A stretch of 64,000 bases of DNA from contig CAUYUJ010014210.1 of the NCBI GenBank assembly GCA_963575745.1, forward strand, positions 71,001-135,000. The letters are read 5' to 3'. This document shows, piece by piece, positions 21,208-30,640 of the stretch. The translations under genes and the position numbers were made by a program. The DNA comes from Prorocentrum cordatum (taxonomy: Eukaryota > Sar > Dinophyceae > Prorocentrales > Prorocentraceae). The notes under the pieces are model-generated. The model searched no databases. It had not been told where the DNA came from and worked only from the letters and a program-made list of their open reading frames with translations. The first letter of the stretch is position 1. Each line of letters opens with the position of its first letter.

Positions 21208-21301
21208 ACCTTTTTGGACCTTTTGCACAGCACAGCGTGCTAAAAAAAAAGGGAGGAGGGGAAAACAGAGGGAGGAGGCCAAGCACCTGCACCCAAGGTG
21301 G
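21208..21301 (-). other. LINE 3' UTR
   Basis: ~94 bp between the ORF2 stop and the GGA tract. In the sense direction it contains a T9 run, GCACGCTGTGCTGTGC, and a terminal A-rich pair of blocks (CAAAAGG, CAAAAAGG). No long poly(A) is present. Confidence 0.6.
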
Positions 21302-24300
21302 CTACTCCGTAGCAGCCACCCCCAGCGCCTCCTCCTCCCCGCAAGGGGAGGAGGGCGCGTGGGAGGGTACAGGGCTTGCCCTCCTGGCACGCTGTGCTGT
21401 CTCCCCGGCGACGCACGCGTCCACTAACCTCGCATGCGAAATCGCTTGCGAGGCCTTAGAAGGCCCCGCATAGCTCGGAAACAGCCCGCGTTTAATTCGG
21501 CCGAGATTCTCTCGGCCTTTGCGAGTGGGGGGCCCGCAACCTTCGGCCAAATGGCGACCGTCAACGGTCGCGGTCCGACCACATCTGAAACAAAAATGCA
21601 AGGAATGCAAGTCCCAGAATCCCAGACGGTGGGAGGGGTCGAGCTCCAGCCCACCAACAGCGACGCCACAACGAGCCGCGGACACCACGTCCCGAGGGAA
21701 ACCAGGAGGGACGACCAGCGGCGAAAAGCACTCCGTCTTCAGGGCCTCTAAGAGGCCCTGTCGGGACGAAAGAACAGAGCACAGATGGCACCTGAAACGG
21801 GACCCGACTGGAATAAATCTGTGAGAGCTGGCCCTGGCCGCGTGCTCGAGGCGTCGGGTCTCGGCGGTCTTCGGCCTAGGCCGCTCGATCTCCGTCGGGG
21901 CCTTGGCACGCTTGGGGTCCGCCGAAGAGGCGTCCGCCAAAGCCCGCCGAGCCCTTCGACGCACCAGGGCAGCGGTGAGGTCCCAGGCGTCTGTGGCGGG
22001 GACAACCTGGGCGGCCAAAGTCCAGGATCGTTCAGCGGCTTCAGAAGCCGCTTCGTCGGCTAACTGATTACCACTGGCAAGAAAAACTTCGTGATGGGAG
22101 AGAGAGGAGTCGTCAGGGGACAGGTGCGAGGGCGTCCATTCGACCGAGACGTGCCCTGGGCCTCGGTCGTCGATGGCGCAGCGAATTCGCAGCCACAAAT
22201 CGCTGTTCCTCCCCCCCAAGCTCCAAGGTCGGCCCCGACTCCACCCCGTCATGAGAGGCTTGTGGTCCGTCACAAAATGGACAGGACCAGTAGTGCTTTC
22301 CAGAAAAAGAGCGAAAGCCTGTAGCTCCGACCTGGGCACCGTTTGCGAGGGGCCTCGCAAAATCTCGGAGATGCCCCCCAAGACGGCCCAACGCAAAGGT
22401 CCCTCCCCAGGTCTCGCGTCCCTGACCACAACTACAGCGGAGCCACAACGACGGCGACGAGGGTCGGACGAAAAGCGTCCTCCAGATCCGTCCCCGAAGC
22501 CGACCAACGGGCTGCTGCCAGGGTCTCTAGAGCAGGCTCCAAGAGGGACCTCACCAAGTTGGGCTCTGCTTAGGCTCTCCAACGGCTCCCTGAAAACAGG
22601 GTGGGTGACACGGGTAGGCGGAACACCTCTCAGCCAAAGGCTTGGTTCAGATTCAACAGACGCTAACGCTTGCGGAATCAAATGATCAGTAGACGTGAAA
22701 TCACTGTGATCTTTATTGCAGGGGCAATGCCAGATGCGATGCGCAAGAGTTTCTTCCTCCTGCTGGCATCGCGGACACAGGCGGTCAGCGGCCTCACTCA
22801 GAGGGTGCTGCCTGTCCATCGTCCACTGGGCGCCCGTGACCACACACAAGTTGAGGCCGAACAGGTCGAGCTCCCCCTTCTTGGCGAAGTGGCTGAGCTC
22901 CAGCCTGGCCCAATAGAGGTCCGCTCCCTCAGCCAGGCCATCACCTGCCATGTGCTTCGACGCATTGCTCCAAAGCTGAGCGCGAAAATCAGTGACCACG
23001 TCGTCCAGCAGCTCGGAGATGTCGAACCCAGTGGGATCGTAGCCTGCACGTCGTGCTGTTGGGATCAGCCACTCCTCGATTCCTCCGACAGTGGGCCTCC
23101 TCCAACGTAGAACTGAGGGTACTTCCCATCCCGCGTCAAGCAAAGTCGCAATAACAGCTCCAATCGGTCCTTTGACCAGTCTCCATCTTTTGTTGGCGTC
23201 AACTGCGAGAAGCCACCGATGAATAACAGTCCAAGCATTTTCAACTCGATGGTGAATGCTGGTGTCGGTCTTCCAGAGACAGAGAAATTCTGAAAGAAGG
23301 CCTCGTCGTAACTCCAGGGCTGGATCCTTGAGACCGTAAAGGACCGCCAGTGTTGTCGTAAGACACCTGCCCTTCATGGGCCCAGCTCCAGCCAAGGCTG
23401 CCTGCCGCCTGACGGCGAGGACGTTGGACGGTGACATGCCATGGGCCTGGTGCCCGTAGGAGCCTTGAGGAGCTGCGCCTGTGGTCCAAAGACCCTGAGC
23501 TTCACGCCGTAGAGGAGCATGTCTGCGTATGCGGGCAATGCGAGCCGCCCTCTTCCTGCTGGCAACCAACCTCATTCTGGCCTTAGCGACTGTGCGCCGT
23601 TTGCCAGAGGCTGCGTCGATGCCGAGATCCGTGCCGTGAAGACCGAACCGTACAGGGATACCCCGCTTCTGCAATTGAGCGGCTGTCCTCCTCCCGTCCT
23701 GCGGAACGGTGGCAATGAGCACAGACTTGTCCGAAAGCTTGAGACGGAATTGCTTGGCGAGGTCGGCCAGCGTGACCGTAGCGTGAAGGATCTCTGTCTG
23801 GACCTTGGCCTGCGTGCCCTCTGCGCGGGCCACAGTGTCATCGATGAAGGTCCAGAAGGTGCTGAAACTCGCTCTGCGATGTGCCGCCTCCATCAATGGA
23901 TGTAAAAACAACTTGGCAATCCTTACCCCATGCGGGGATCCTGCAACAAGTGACCTGGTGGCGTAGATGGCGTCTGTAACGCCAAGAGAGCCACGCAGGA
24001 ACCGCGGCCCAGCGCACATCTCCAACTCCAGTAACACCACAATCGCTGGGAACTTGAGGTCGAGTGCAGCCTGGCCGATGAGGATCCAGGACAACGAGTC
24101 GTAGAACTTCTCGAAGTCCAGGAGGAGGGTCGCCGCCGAGATGCCAAGCGCCACTGCGGATTCATCGAGCAGCGCTCGCAAGAGTCCTGCTCGAAGCGAG
24201 CTGCTGCCCGCCACTGCAGTGTCCCAGAAATCAGAGAGCTCCTTAGTCCATGTGGACGTGACGCCTGCTCTCACGCGGGACCATATCTTTGCCGTCTCTG

Positions 24301-27300
24301 GAAGTAATCCAATGACCCTCTCTCCTCCTTTGGGTTTGGGTAATAATGCTCCAATAGATGCCAAGATCTGAGCAGGCCACACTCCATGTTCTTCAATACT
24401 GTTGAGAAGCCTGCAGTAATCACACCGACCTTCGAGTGGGAGTCGCTGGATGTCCAGCGGTGTGATGGAGTCCACTCCGCATGCCTTGGTGCCTAAGACC
24501 CTGATAACATTGTCCACCTGCTCGATGCTGACTGGATCCAGCTCCTCCTCGCGGCTCCGCGCGTGCAGGCGCTTGAACATGGCGAGGATGTCGGCCTGAG
24601 AGTCGACTGGGTCGTGCCAGAGTCTCTCCCAGGTGGATCTGGTATGTTCCATCCTGATAGTTGGGTCTCCAACGACTCGCCCATCCACTAAGGGGTCGGA
24701 CGAGACCGCCTTGGGTTCCTTCACCAATGAGTGGAGCAGTCCTGGCTTAGACGTCCAAACTCCCTTGGCCCAACGGATGAACGAATGCCGCCTCAAGGTC
24801 AAACATCTTGCCTGAGAACGACAGGCCAGCTTCTCAGTTAAGTACGCAAAATCATCGCGCTCCATCTCAGTGGCGCAAGCAAATGCGCGCGACCAGGAGA
24901 TCCACCGCTGCTGATTAGCGGTGCCCTCGGAGCCTGGACCGAAGAAATCCGATGGGTCGAAGCTGCTGGCGTCGTTGGTGTAGCGACCAAGAGCTGCGGT
25001 ACAAATCGCTATCTGGCGAGGATCCTTGCCATGTCGTAGAAGAGCCATGATTCTTTGCACCAAGGTGAGCACAGTTCCCCACCATTCTCCAGCTCCATCC
25101 GTCATGTGCACTCGCCCTGGGGTAGCTCTGGTCTGCATCCATTGTAAAGAAAACCCAGCTGCGCGTGGAGCCCGTTGTCGAAGGTCGAGTTGATGATGAA
25201 GTGCGAAAGCACGTTCCACTCCTGAGGACCACCGCGCGTACTGTCTGGTGACGGCACCAAGGCCAAGTGCGTTAATATGGCCCAACAACTCAGACTCGAC
25301 AACACTGCAACATTGAGAGCTGAGCCTCTCCATGGAGGGCTGCTCTTCCCACAGGTCTGAAGGAATGTGAAAAGAGACCTGGGACCCAGGATCCAACGTG
25401 CTCCTTGAGGGGTGTAGTGCATCGTAGTCTTCCAGCAGATCGGGTGGTACGCGTGCCCGTTCTTGCTCTTGCCGTTGGGCTCGAAGTATGGACCTCTTGC
25501 TGCTAGGGTCCGAAGCGAGCTTGGGTCTGGCTACCTTAGGAAACGGTTCAGGTAACAAAAGTTTCTGGTACCACCATCTGCGCATGCCATCGTGGACGTC
25601 AACCTGCAGTGCACAATGCGTCTTCCACGGGACCTGGGGCTGCGACCGAACTCGGTATCTGGATGATGTTCCGTACTTGGCCATTGCGAAATCAATGAGG
25701 GAGCCCTCCTGCCCTTTATCGCACGTGGTGCTGACGTCCGCAGGTAGAATGAGTGCGCCCCCAATTTTATCAGGCCACCCAGATCCTTCCAATGAAGTTG
25801 GTGAGATATTCCAGTCGCCAATAACCAACCAAGGGTCTGCAAGCCCATGAAGGAAAGAAGCTAACGCAACCAGCACCTGACGATTTCTGCCAGAAACTCC
25901 CAATCCTGGCCAAAGATAAACTGATACCAGGACCAGGTTGCCGGAGGACAAATGCAGGATCATGGCGGCGAACCCGCGCATAGGATCAGGTTGGCGTGCA
26001 GCCTGCGCATATTGCCGAATGGCCTGCAGCGAGGTGGTAGCCAGGTGCTTCTTGGCCATGACCCATTCACCTCCAGACGAACCTCCTCGTCCTGTTGGAG
26101 TGCTCCCTGTGGCGCAGACCTTCCACCCGTCTTTGTCCAGTTCGATCTCCGTCTTGGAGTGGAACGTGGCGGCGGTGACATGGGTCTCCACCAGACAAAA
26201 CACAGAGTAAGGGGCTGTGTTGACATAACACTGCGCTTGAGGCCCCCACTCAGTGATGTTACCGTAAAGGATCGAAAAATCTTTCTCGTCGGATATGAGC
26301 TTGGAGGGGGCTGGAGCGGCCAAAGCCTGCGCTGCTGGTGCGCTGAGGCCAGCCTCCAGGCCCGTAGGGCCGCCGCAAGCGGCGGCCTGGTCCGCCCTAG
26401 CCTCGGAGGGCCTGGCGGTGACGCCAGGTGGAGCGGGGCCTCCCTCCGCCTCGAACGGCGAGTCCTGGTGGAAACGCTCGTTGCCCTCCTCAAACTCCAG
26501 ATCCTCGAACGGATCAAGCTCAGCGTCGTACAGGTGCGCCGTCGTAACTGAAGGGACAGAGGCCTGCGGTCCCGTAGATGCGCGAGGCGCAGCCCTCGGG
26601 GGAGGGCTGTCATTAAGGGCAGCATACGCCAGCCCGCCAAGCGCACCCGTCAGCGAGGCTTGACCCGATGCACCCGAAGAAGTACGAGTGGCCGAAATCC
26701 TAACCCTCGGAGATGGCGTAGCTCCGCGCGGCGCAGAACGCGATGAACGTCTTGCCTGCGGTGCACGTGCCGCCGAGCCTTGAGCCGCAGTCGGCGAACT
26801 GCTCACCTCCAACGGTGCTGTAGTTGAATCGCTTCCAAAAGCACGCTCCTCATCCGAGTCGAGGAAGAAGTCGACTGGGTAGGGCCAGGGGCGCCCGCCG
26901 AAACAGGATGCCGACAAAACTCGGCGTGGCGCCCCTCGATCTGCGTTAGGCTGAGGACGGAGCCCCTGATGCTGCAGGGGAGGGGGCGGCGCCAGGAGCA
27001 CCAGGGGCGGCCTCTGCGGTGGAGGAAGCAGCCTCCTGCTGAGCGTAGAGCTCCTCCTGGGCCGACTTGGCCTTGGCCCTGGCAGCAGCGCGCATGGCCT
27101 CGGCCCCAGCTGGAGCGCCTGTTGCCGCAGCGGCGCCAGCAGGCCCAGCCCCGTCAGTAGCAGCAGTAGCAGCGGGGCCAGCAGCAGAGCCAGCCGCGTC
27201 GCTGCCGTCCACGCGCCTGCGCTTGGCCTCCTCCCTGGCGCGCAGCTTGCGAGCCTCCTCACGAAGCTCCAGGATGCGCTGCGCCGAGGGACCAAGGACT

Positions 27301-28411
27301 TCCTGGACCTTGGTCTGGACGCTGTCGGCCAGCTCCTGCTTGATGCGCTCCCAGTCCACGCGTGCCTGCTCGTCGAGCTCCAGGCCCGAGAGATCAAACA
27401 GCGGCCCGTCCACGATCTGTAGCGAGCCCTCGTCGACGAGCGTCGAAAGGTTGATCGCCGAAGAAGAAGGTGGCGCCGCTGACGGCGGCGCCGAGGCCTT
27501 GACCTGCTTGGCGCAGGCCGCCTCCCAGTCCTGCTGCGCCGCATGGGCGCTGGCGGCCGCCTCGTCCTCTGCGGCCTGGGCGTCGGCGAGCCACTGCTGG
27601 CCCTCAAGAACGCGGGCCGAGCAGGTCTCAAGCCATGCCAGCGCCCTCCTGCAAGCCACGCCTTTGGCCCGCACTTCCTCCTCAAGGAGTGGCGCCTTCT
27701 GCGGGGCACCCGCGCCAGCAGCAGCTGCCTGCGCCTCCTTCTTGGCCTGCACTGCCGCCTTGAGCTTGAGGAGCTCGTCGCAGTCCGAGCCGAGCTCCTT
27801 CTCGAAGAACTCGAAGGGGTCAGCGTCATGAGCAGGCTGCTGCTGCTGCTGCTGCTGCCCTTCACGCCCACCATGAGGAACCCAGCCCGCCTGCTGGTAG
27901 ACCCATGGCCGACGCTGGACGGCCTGGGCCTTCGGTGCGGGCCGTGGCAAGGGTGGCCCCTTGGCGCCCTTGCCTCCTGCTCGAGCCCAGGGAGGAGCCG
28001 CAGGGGCATCTGCCGCTGGCTCTGCCTCAGGAGGAGGCGTTGCGACCGCCTGCGGTGGGCCCCAAACCCACTGGCCGCGGGGGCGCTTGTCCTCCGAAGG
28101 GCTCGGCACCATGGCGCCTCCGCACTGGTAGCACCAGTGGTTGTTCTTGAAATTCCAGCGGAACCTGCAGGAAGTGCATGTGATGTACGTCGTCTTGGCC
28201 CCTGCCGCTGGAGCCGCGCGAGCGCCGCCCTTCTTGCTGCCGCCTCCCATTGCAGGTGCGAGGGAAGCTGCTCTCCCAGTGAAGGGGGCAGGCGATGGAC
28301 TGGGGCGGACCAGTCCTCGCAGAGAGGATGTCGGGCGCAAGCACCCTGGCACTGCCGCGGACTAGCGGTATCCAGTTCGGCCAATGCGGGCTCCGCCCGC
28401 ACGAAAGGCAT
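21302..28411 (-). CDS. LINE ORF2: APE endonuclease, reverse transcriptase, RNase H
   Basis: An unbroken 2369-codon frame. The protein is recognisable from ~26900 down; before that the frame overlaps ORF1. The APE nuclease shows YGNITEW (26269), LVETH (26194), VIGDWNISP (~25825), GSLIDFAMAK (~25700) and KTHC (~25625). RT motifs are ALLPKPKGGERVIGLLPE (~24345), motif A LLLDFEKFYDSL (~24125), motif B AGSPHG (~23940) and motif C TFIDDTV (~23850). A CCHC finger, CPRCQQEEETLAHRIWHC, lies at ~22770. RNase H carries GDGSGG (~22495), RSELQAF (~22330), VTDHKPLM (~22270) and GNQLADEAA (~22070). A terminal Cys pair region (CHLC, CFRCG) ends the protein. There is no ATG between 27544 and 26059 in this frame, so the nuclease cannot start from a local ATG. 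Initiation at the SL-adjacent ATG (28411) or at 27544, or a +1 frameshift from ORF1, is needed. Confidence 0.9.
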   Translation of the reverse strand: MPFVRAEPALAELDTASPRQCQGACARHPLCEDWSAPVHRLPPSLGEQLPSHLQWEAAARRAALARLQRQGPRRRTSHALPAGSAGISRTTTGATSAEAPWCRALRRTSAPAASGFGAHRRRSQRLLLRQSQRQMPLRLLPGLEQEARAPRGHPCHGPHRRPRPSSVGHGSTSRRAGFLMVGVKGSSSSSSSLLMTLTPSSSSRRSSARTATSSSSSRRQCRPRRRRRQLLLARVPRRRRHSLRRKCGPKAWLAGGRWHGLRPARPAFLRASSGSPTPRPQRTRRPPAPMRRSRTGRRPAPSRSRPRRRRQRRHLLLRRSTFRRSSTRARYRSWTGRCLISRAWSSTSRHAWTGSASSRSWPTASRPRSRKSLVPRRSASWSFVRRLASCAPGRRPSAGAWTAATRLALLLAPLLLLLLTGLGLLAPLRQQALQLGPRPCALLPGPRPSRPRRSSTLSRRLLPPPQRPPLVLLAPPPPLQHQGLRPQPNADRGAPRRVLSASCFGGRPWPYPVDFFLDSDEERAFGSDSTTAPLEVSSSPTAAQGSAARAPQARRSSRSAPRGATPSPRVRISATRTSSGASGQASLTGALGGLAYAALNDSPPPRAAPRASTGPQASVPSVTTAHLYDAELDPFEDLEFEEGNERFHQDSPFEAEGGPAPPGVTARPSEARADQAAACGGPTGLEAGLSAPAAQALAAPAPSKLISDEKDFSILYGNITEWGPQAQCYVNTAPYSVFCLVETHVTAATFHSKTEIELDKDGWKVCATGSTPTGRGGSSGGEWVMAKKHLATTSLQAIRQYAQAARQPDPMRGFAAMILHLSSGNLVLVSVYLWPGLGVSGRNRQVLVALASFLHGLADPWLVIGDWNISPTSLEGSGWPDKIGGALILPADVSTTCDKGQEGSLIDFAMAKYGTSSRYRVRSQPQVPWKTHCALQVDVHDGMRRWWYQKLLLPEPFPKVARPKLASDPSSKRSILRAQRQEQERARVPPDLLEDYDALHPSRSTLDPGSQVSFHIPSDLWEEQPSMERLSSQCCSVVESELLGHINALGLGAVTRQYARWSSGVERAFALHHQLDLRQRAPRAAGFSLQWMQTRATPGRVHMTDGAGEWWGTVLTLVQRIMALLRHGKDPRQIAICTAALGRYTNDASSFDPSDFFGPGSEGTANQQRWISWSRAFACATEMERDDFAYLTEKLACRSQARCLTLRRHSFIRWAKGVWTSKPGLLHSLVKEPKAVSSDPLVDGRVVGDPTIRMEHTRSTWERLWHDPVDSQADILAMFKRLHARSREEELDPVSIEQVDNVIRVLGTKACGVDSITPLDIQRLPLEGRCDYCRLLNSIEEHGVWPAQILASIGALLPKPKGGERVIGLLPETAKIWSRVRAGVTSTWTKELSDFWDTAVAGSSSLRAGLLRALLDESAVALGISAATLLLDFEKFYDSLSWILIGQAALDLKFPAIVVLLELEMCAGPRFLRGSLGVTDAIYATRSLVAGSPHGVRIAKLFLHPLMEAAHRRASFSTFWTFIDDTVARAEGTQAKVQTEILHATVTLADLAKQFRLKLSDKSVLIATVPQDGRRTAAQLQKRGIPVRFGLHGTDLGIDAASGKRRTVAKARMRLVASRKRAARIARIRRHAPLRREAQGLWTTGAAPQGSYGHQAHGMSPSNVLAVRRQAALAGAGPMKGRCLTTTLAVLYGLKDPALELRRGLLSEFLCLWKTDTSIHHRVENAWTVIHRWLLAVDANKRWRLVKGPIGAVIATLLDAGWEVPSVLRWRRPTVGGIEEWLIPTARRAGYDPTGFDISELLDDVVTDFRAQLWSNASKHMAGDGLAEGADLYWARLELSHFAKKGELDLFGLNLCVVTGAQWTMDRQHPLSEAADRLCPRCQQEEETLAHRIWHCPCNKDHSDFTSTDHLIPQALASVESEPSLWLRGVPPTRVTHPVFREPLESLSRAQLGEVPLGACSRDPGSSPLVGFGDGSGGRFSSDPRRRRCGSAVVVVRDARPGEGPLRWAVLGGISEILRGPSQTVPRSELQAFALFLESTTGPVHFVTDHKPLMTGWSRGRPWSLGGRNSDLWLRIRCAIDDRGPGHVSVEWTPSHLSPDDSSLSHHEVFLASGNQLADEAASEAAERSWTLAAQVVPATDAWDLTAALVRRRARRALADASSADPKRAKAPTEIERPRPKTAETRRLEHAARASSHRFIPVGSRFRCHLCSVLSSRQGLLEALKTECFSPLVVPPGFPRDVVSAARCGVAVGGLELDPSHRLGFWDLHSLHFCFRCGRTATVDGRHLAEGCGPPTRKGRENLGRIKRGLFPSYAGPSKASQAISHARLVDACVAGETAQRARRASPVPSHAPSSPCGEEEALGVAATE
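26946..28352 (-). CDS. LINE ORF1: zinc-finger, Gln/Ala-rich RNA-binding-type protein
   Basis: 468 codons from ATG 28352. A likelier start is Met35 (28250, sequence MGGGSKKGG). A C-x2-C-x11-C-x2-C zinc ribbon (Cys59, 62, 74, 77; CTSCRFRWNFKNNHWCYQC) precedes a Pro/Ala-rich stretch, a short poly-Gln run and a charged helical segment (LVDEGSLQIVDGPLFD through LELREEARKLRAREEAKRRR) likely to form a coiled coil. The tail is Ala/Gly-rich. ORF1 proteins of LINEs usually package the element RNA; here that role is inferred from position and zinc ribbon. ORF2 lies in the +1 frame relative to it and is open throughout. Confidence 0.8.
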   Translation of the reverse strand: MPGCLRPTSSLRGLVRPSPSPAPFTGRAASLAPAMGGGSKKGGARAAPAAGAKTTYITCTSCRFRWNFKNNHWCYQCGGAMVPSPSEDKRPRGQWVWGPPQAVATPPPEAEPAADAPAAPPWARAGGKGAKGPPLPRPAPKAQAVQRRPWVYQQAGWVPHGGREGQQQQQQQPAHDADPFEFFEKELGSDCDELLKLKAAVQAKKEAQAAAAGAGAPQKAPLLEEEVRAKGVACRRALAWLETCSARVLEGQQWLADAQAAEDEAAASAHAAQQDWEAACAKQVKASAPPSAAPPSSSAINLSTLVDEGSLQIVDGPLFDLSGLELDEQARVDWERIKQELADSVQTKVQEVLGPSAQRILELREEARKLRAREEAKRRRVDGSDAAGSAAGPAATAATDGAGPAGAAAATGAPAGAEAMRAAARAKAKSAQEELYAQQEAASSTAEAAPGAPGAAPSPAASGAPSSA

Positions 28412-28433
28412 CTTGAGCCAAAATGGCTACGGA
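28412..28433 (-). other. Full-length DinoSL at the LINE 5' end
   Basis: Perfect 22-nt spliced leader. Its final AAG is followed at once by ATG (28411), giving no further leader. Its first bases TCC merge with the flanking TCC/GGA microsatellite, so the junction has at least 3 bp of shared sequence. Confidence 0.95.
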
Positions 28434-28484
28434 GGAGGAGGAGGAGGAGGAGGAGGAGGAGGAGGAGGAGGAGGAGGAGGAGGA
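28431..28484. repeat. (GGA)n bordering the LINE 5' end
   Basis: A pure GGA tract starts inside the last bases of the SL copy and continues ~50 bp. It is the same unit and orientation as the tract at the other end of the LINE. Confidence 0.95.
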
Positions 28485-28958
28485 GGGAGAGAGGGCGAGG
28501 GGGAGGACGGGAGAGGGGAGGAACGGGGAAGGAGGATGCTTGGGGAGAGGAGGTGGGAAGGGGCATCGAGCGGCAGGCTGCCAGTCCAGCCTCCTTCGTC
28601 TTCGCGAGGGTCGCGGCGAGCTTCTCCTTCGCGCCGCGGAGCTGGGTGATCTGGGCGCGGGAAGGGGCGAGAAGGATGAGGATGAATCTGATAAAGGAGC
28701 CCAGGGACACACAAATTAATACACACAAATCACAGGATTCCCTATATTTTCTCATATTTTCTGGATTTTCGTCTCCCCCCCCCACTTCCCATATTTTCCT
28801 GGGGGTCGACAATTAATTGTGCCTGTGTGCTTTTTTCCTTTCCTGATCTGATGAGGAGGATCACGAGGAGGAGCCGACAAGGCGGTGGCGTCACAGGCGA
28901 CAGGAGGAGGCAGGCAGGCAGCGGCAACAACGGCCGCCCATCCCTGCCCTCCCTCGCC
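28485..28958. other. Spacer; possible coiled-coil exon remnant on the reverse strand
   Basis: GA-rich up to 28560, then unique. A short reverse-strand stretch (28670-28580) reads RAQITQLRGAKEKLAATLAK, which looks like a coiled-coil fragment. It has no start, no splice support and no continuation. Confidence 0.3.
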
Positions 28959-29460
28959 TCCCCCCTCTCCCAAGCCCCCTTTCAACCCCCTGTCCCCCTT
29001 GCTCTCTTCTCCTCTCGTCTCCCCCCTCCCCCCCTTCCCTACCCCGCGTTCCGTCCTTTCAGCCCCTCTGCTCCCTTCCCTGCCCTCCCCTCGCTCCCTT
29101 CCCCTTCCCTGTCCTTCCTGTCTTCCCTCCTTCCTCGTGCTCCCCGTTCCCCTCTCCCCCCCCCCCGCCGCTCCTCCACATCTTCCCCCACTCCTCCCTC
29201 TTCCTCCAAGGACCGACCACAACGATGTTTAAGACGCGCTGGCGTTTGGAACGAACGACGCGTTTAACCCGACCGTTGTACAACGAACGTTTAAAACGAA
29301 ACCGGTCCAAACGAGAACGAACAACGAAACGAAGTCACCGAACCCCCCCTCACTTCTTCCCCCCGCTCCCCCCACTTCTTCCCCCTGCCCCCCCCTGCCG
29401 CTCCTCCACTTCTTCCCCCTCCCCCCTCTTCCTTCAGCCCGATCCCCCCTTCACATGCCT
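28959..29460. repeat. TCC/CCCT-rich tracts with an ACGAACG-rich core
   Basis: CCT-rich low-complexity DNA flanks ~120 bp (29215-29330) of AACGAACG and GTTTAAAACGAA repeats. No gene was seen. Confidence 0.6.
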
Positions 29461-29690
29461 CTTCTGCCGCCCCCTCCTGGCTCGCCGGGTGCGCACGGCG
29501 TGCCTGCGCACCTGGCGCCGGTACTACTTATCCGTGGCTGGTCATGGCACGGCGGCCGTCGCCCCTGGCGAGTCTCGGCTGCCACTGATGTGCTGAGGGG
29601 CACGTGGGAGTGAGCGAAAAAGCTTGCGCCCCAATTTTGAATAATACCCGGACCCCATACATACATGACACCACTAACCTTTTCCTTATC
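29461..29690. other. Unique spacer, no gene recognised
   Basis: Short unique segment between two CT-rich fields. Frames show no motif. Confidence 0.4.
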
Positions 29691-29876
29691 CACCTCCTCC
29701 TCCTCCTCCTCCTCCGCCTCGTCCGCCCCTCCTCCTCCCTCCTCCCTCCGAGTCCGCCCCTCCTTCCCGTCCCCTTGCTCATACGCGCCGTCGTCATACT
29801 TCTCATCCTACTTATCCTCCTTCTCCTTCGCTTCCTGCTCCTTATCCTCCTCTTCCCCCCTCTCTCTCCCTCTTGC

Positions 29877-29920
<44 letters not shown>

Positions 29921-30099
29921 CCTCTCCCCCATCTATCTCTCTCTCTATCGTTCCGTCTCTGTCTCCTACCTCTTCAGCTCCCTTATTCCTCCCCTCCCCC
30001 TCAGTCACAGACCACCCCTCCCACTCCCCTTTCTTTTCTCCTTCTCCGTCCTGTCTGCCTCCCTACGTCCCTCCCTCGCGTCGCTCCCTCCCTCCCTCC

Positions 30100-30138
<39 letters not shown>

Positions 30139-30205
30139 TCTGTTTCACTCTCTCTCTCTTTCTGTCTTTTTTTTTTTCTCTCTCTCTCTCTCTGTCTCTC
30201 TGTCT
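29691..30205. repeat. (TCC)n, (TGTC)n and (TC)n microsatellites
   Basis: TCC repeats near 29695, TGTC repeats at ~29877-29903, and long TC tracts at 29900-29950 and 30098-30200. Confidence 0.9.
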
Positions 30206-30234
30206 CCCTACGGGAACTTGAGCCAGCTGTGGCT

Positions 30235-30640
30235 GTCTCAGATGTCCGACCCGACGCCCGGCCCGACGGCCAGGCCGACGCCCAGCTCGATAGACAGCCC
30301 GACAGCCCCCCCCCCACGCCGAGCCCCGAGGCCAGGCCGGCGCCCAGCCCCACGCCCAGCCCGACGCCCGGTCCGACGGCCAGGCCGACGGCCAAACCGA
30401 CGGCCAGCTCGACGCCCTGGCCGACGCCCAGTCCGACGCCCCACCCCGAGACCATCCCGACGTTCAGGCCGACGCCCAGACCGACCGCCAACCTGACGGC
30501 CAGTCCGCTGCCCTGCCCGACGGTCCGCTGGGCGACCATCCCGACGCCCAGGCCGATGCCCAGCCCGACGGCCAGGCAGACCCCCCGCCCGGCGCCCAGG
30601 CCGACGCCCAACGCGACGGTCAGCTCGACGCCCAGCCCAT
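30235..30640. repeat. GACGCCCAGCCC minisatellite
   Basis: 12-bp-type units CCGACGGCCAGG and CCGACGCCCAGC form ~400 bp. The Pro/Thr-rich peptide (PTPSPTARPT) on one strand and the Gly/Val-rich peptide on the other are translations of the repeat. Confidence 0.85.

Larger units (their letters stand above)
21208..28433 (-). mobile_element. Full-length SL-headed APE-type LINE
   Basis: This is a ~7.2-kb non-LTR retrotransposon on the reverse strand. Its 5' end is a perfect DinoSL (28412-28433), so the copied RNA was a trans-spliced mRNA. ORF1 (zinc finger, Gln and Ala rich, coiled) is followed by ORF2 with APE endonuclease, RT, CCHC zinc finger and RNase H, with no stop codon from 28411 to 21302. 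A ~94-bp 3' UTR ends in CAAAAGGTCCAAAAAGG with no clear poly(A). Both ends abut (GGA)n tracts (28431-28484 and 21144-21207), so any target-site duplication is hidden in the repeat. All catalytic motifs look intact, making this the best candidate in the window for a recently active element. Confidence 0.9.
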
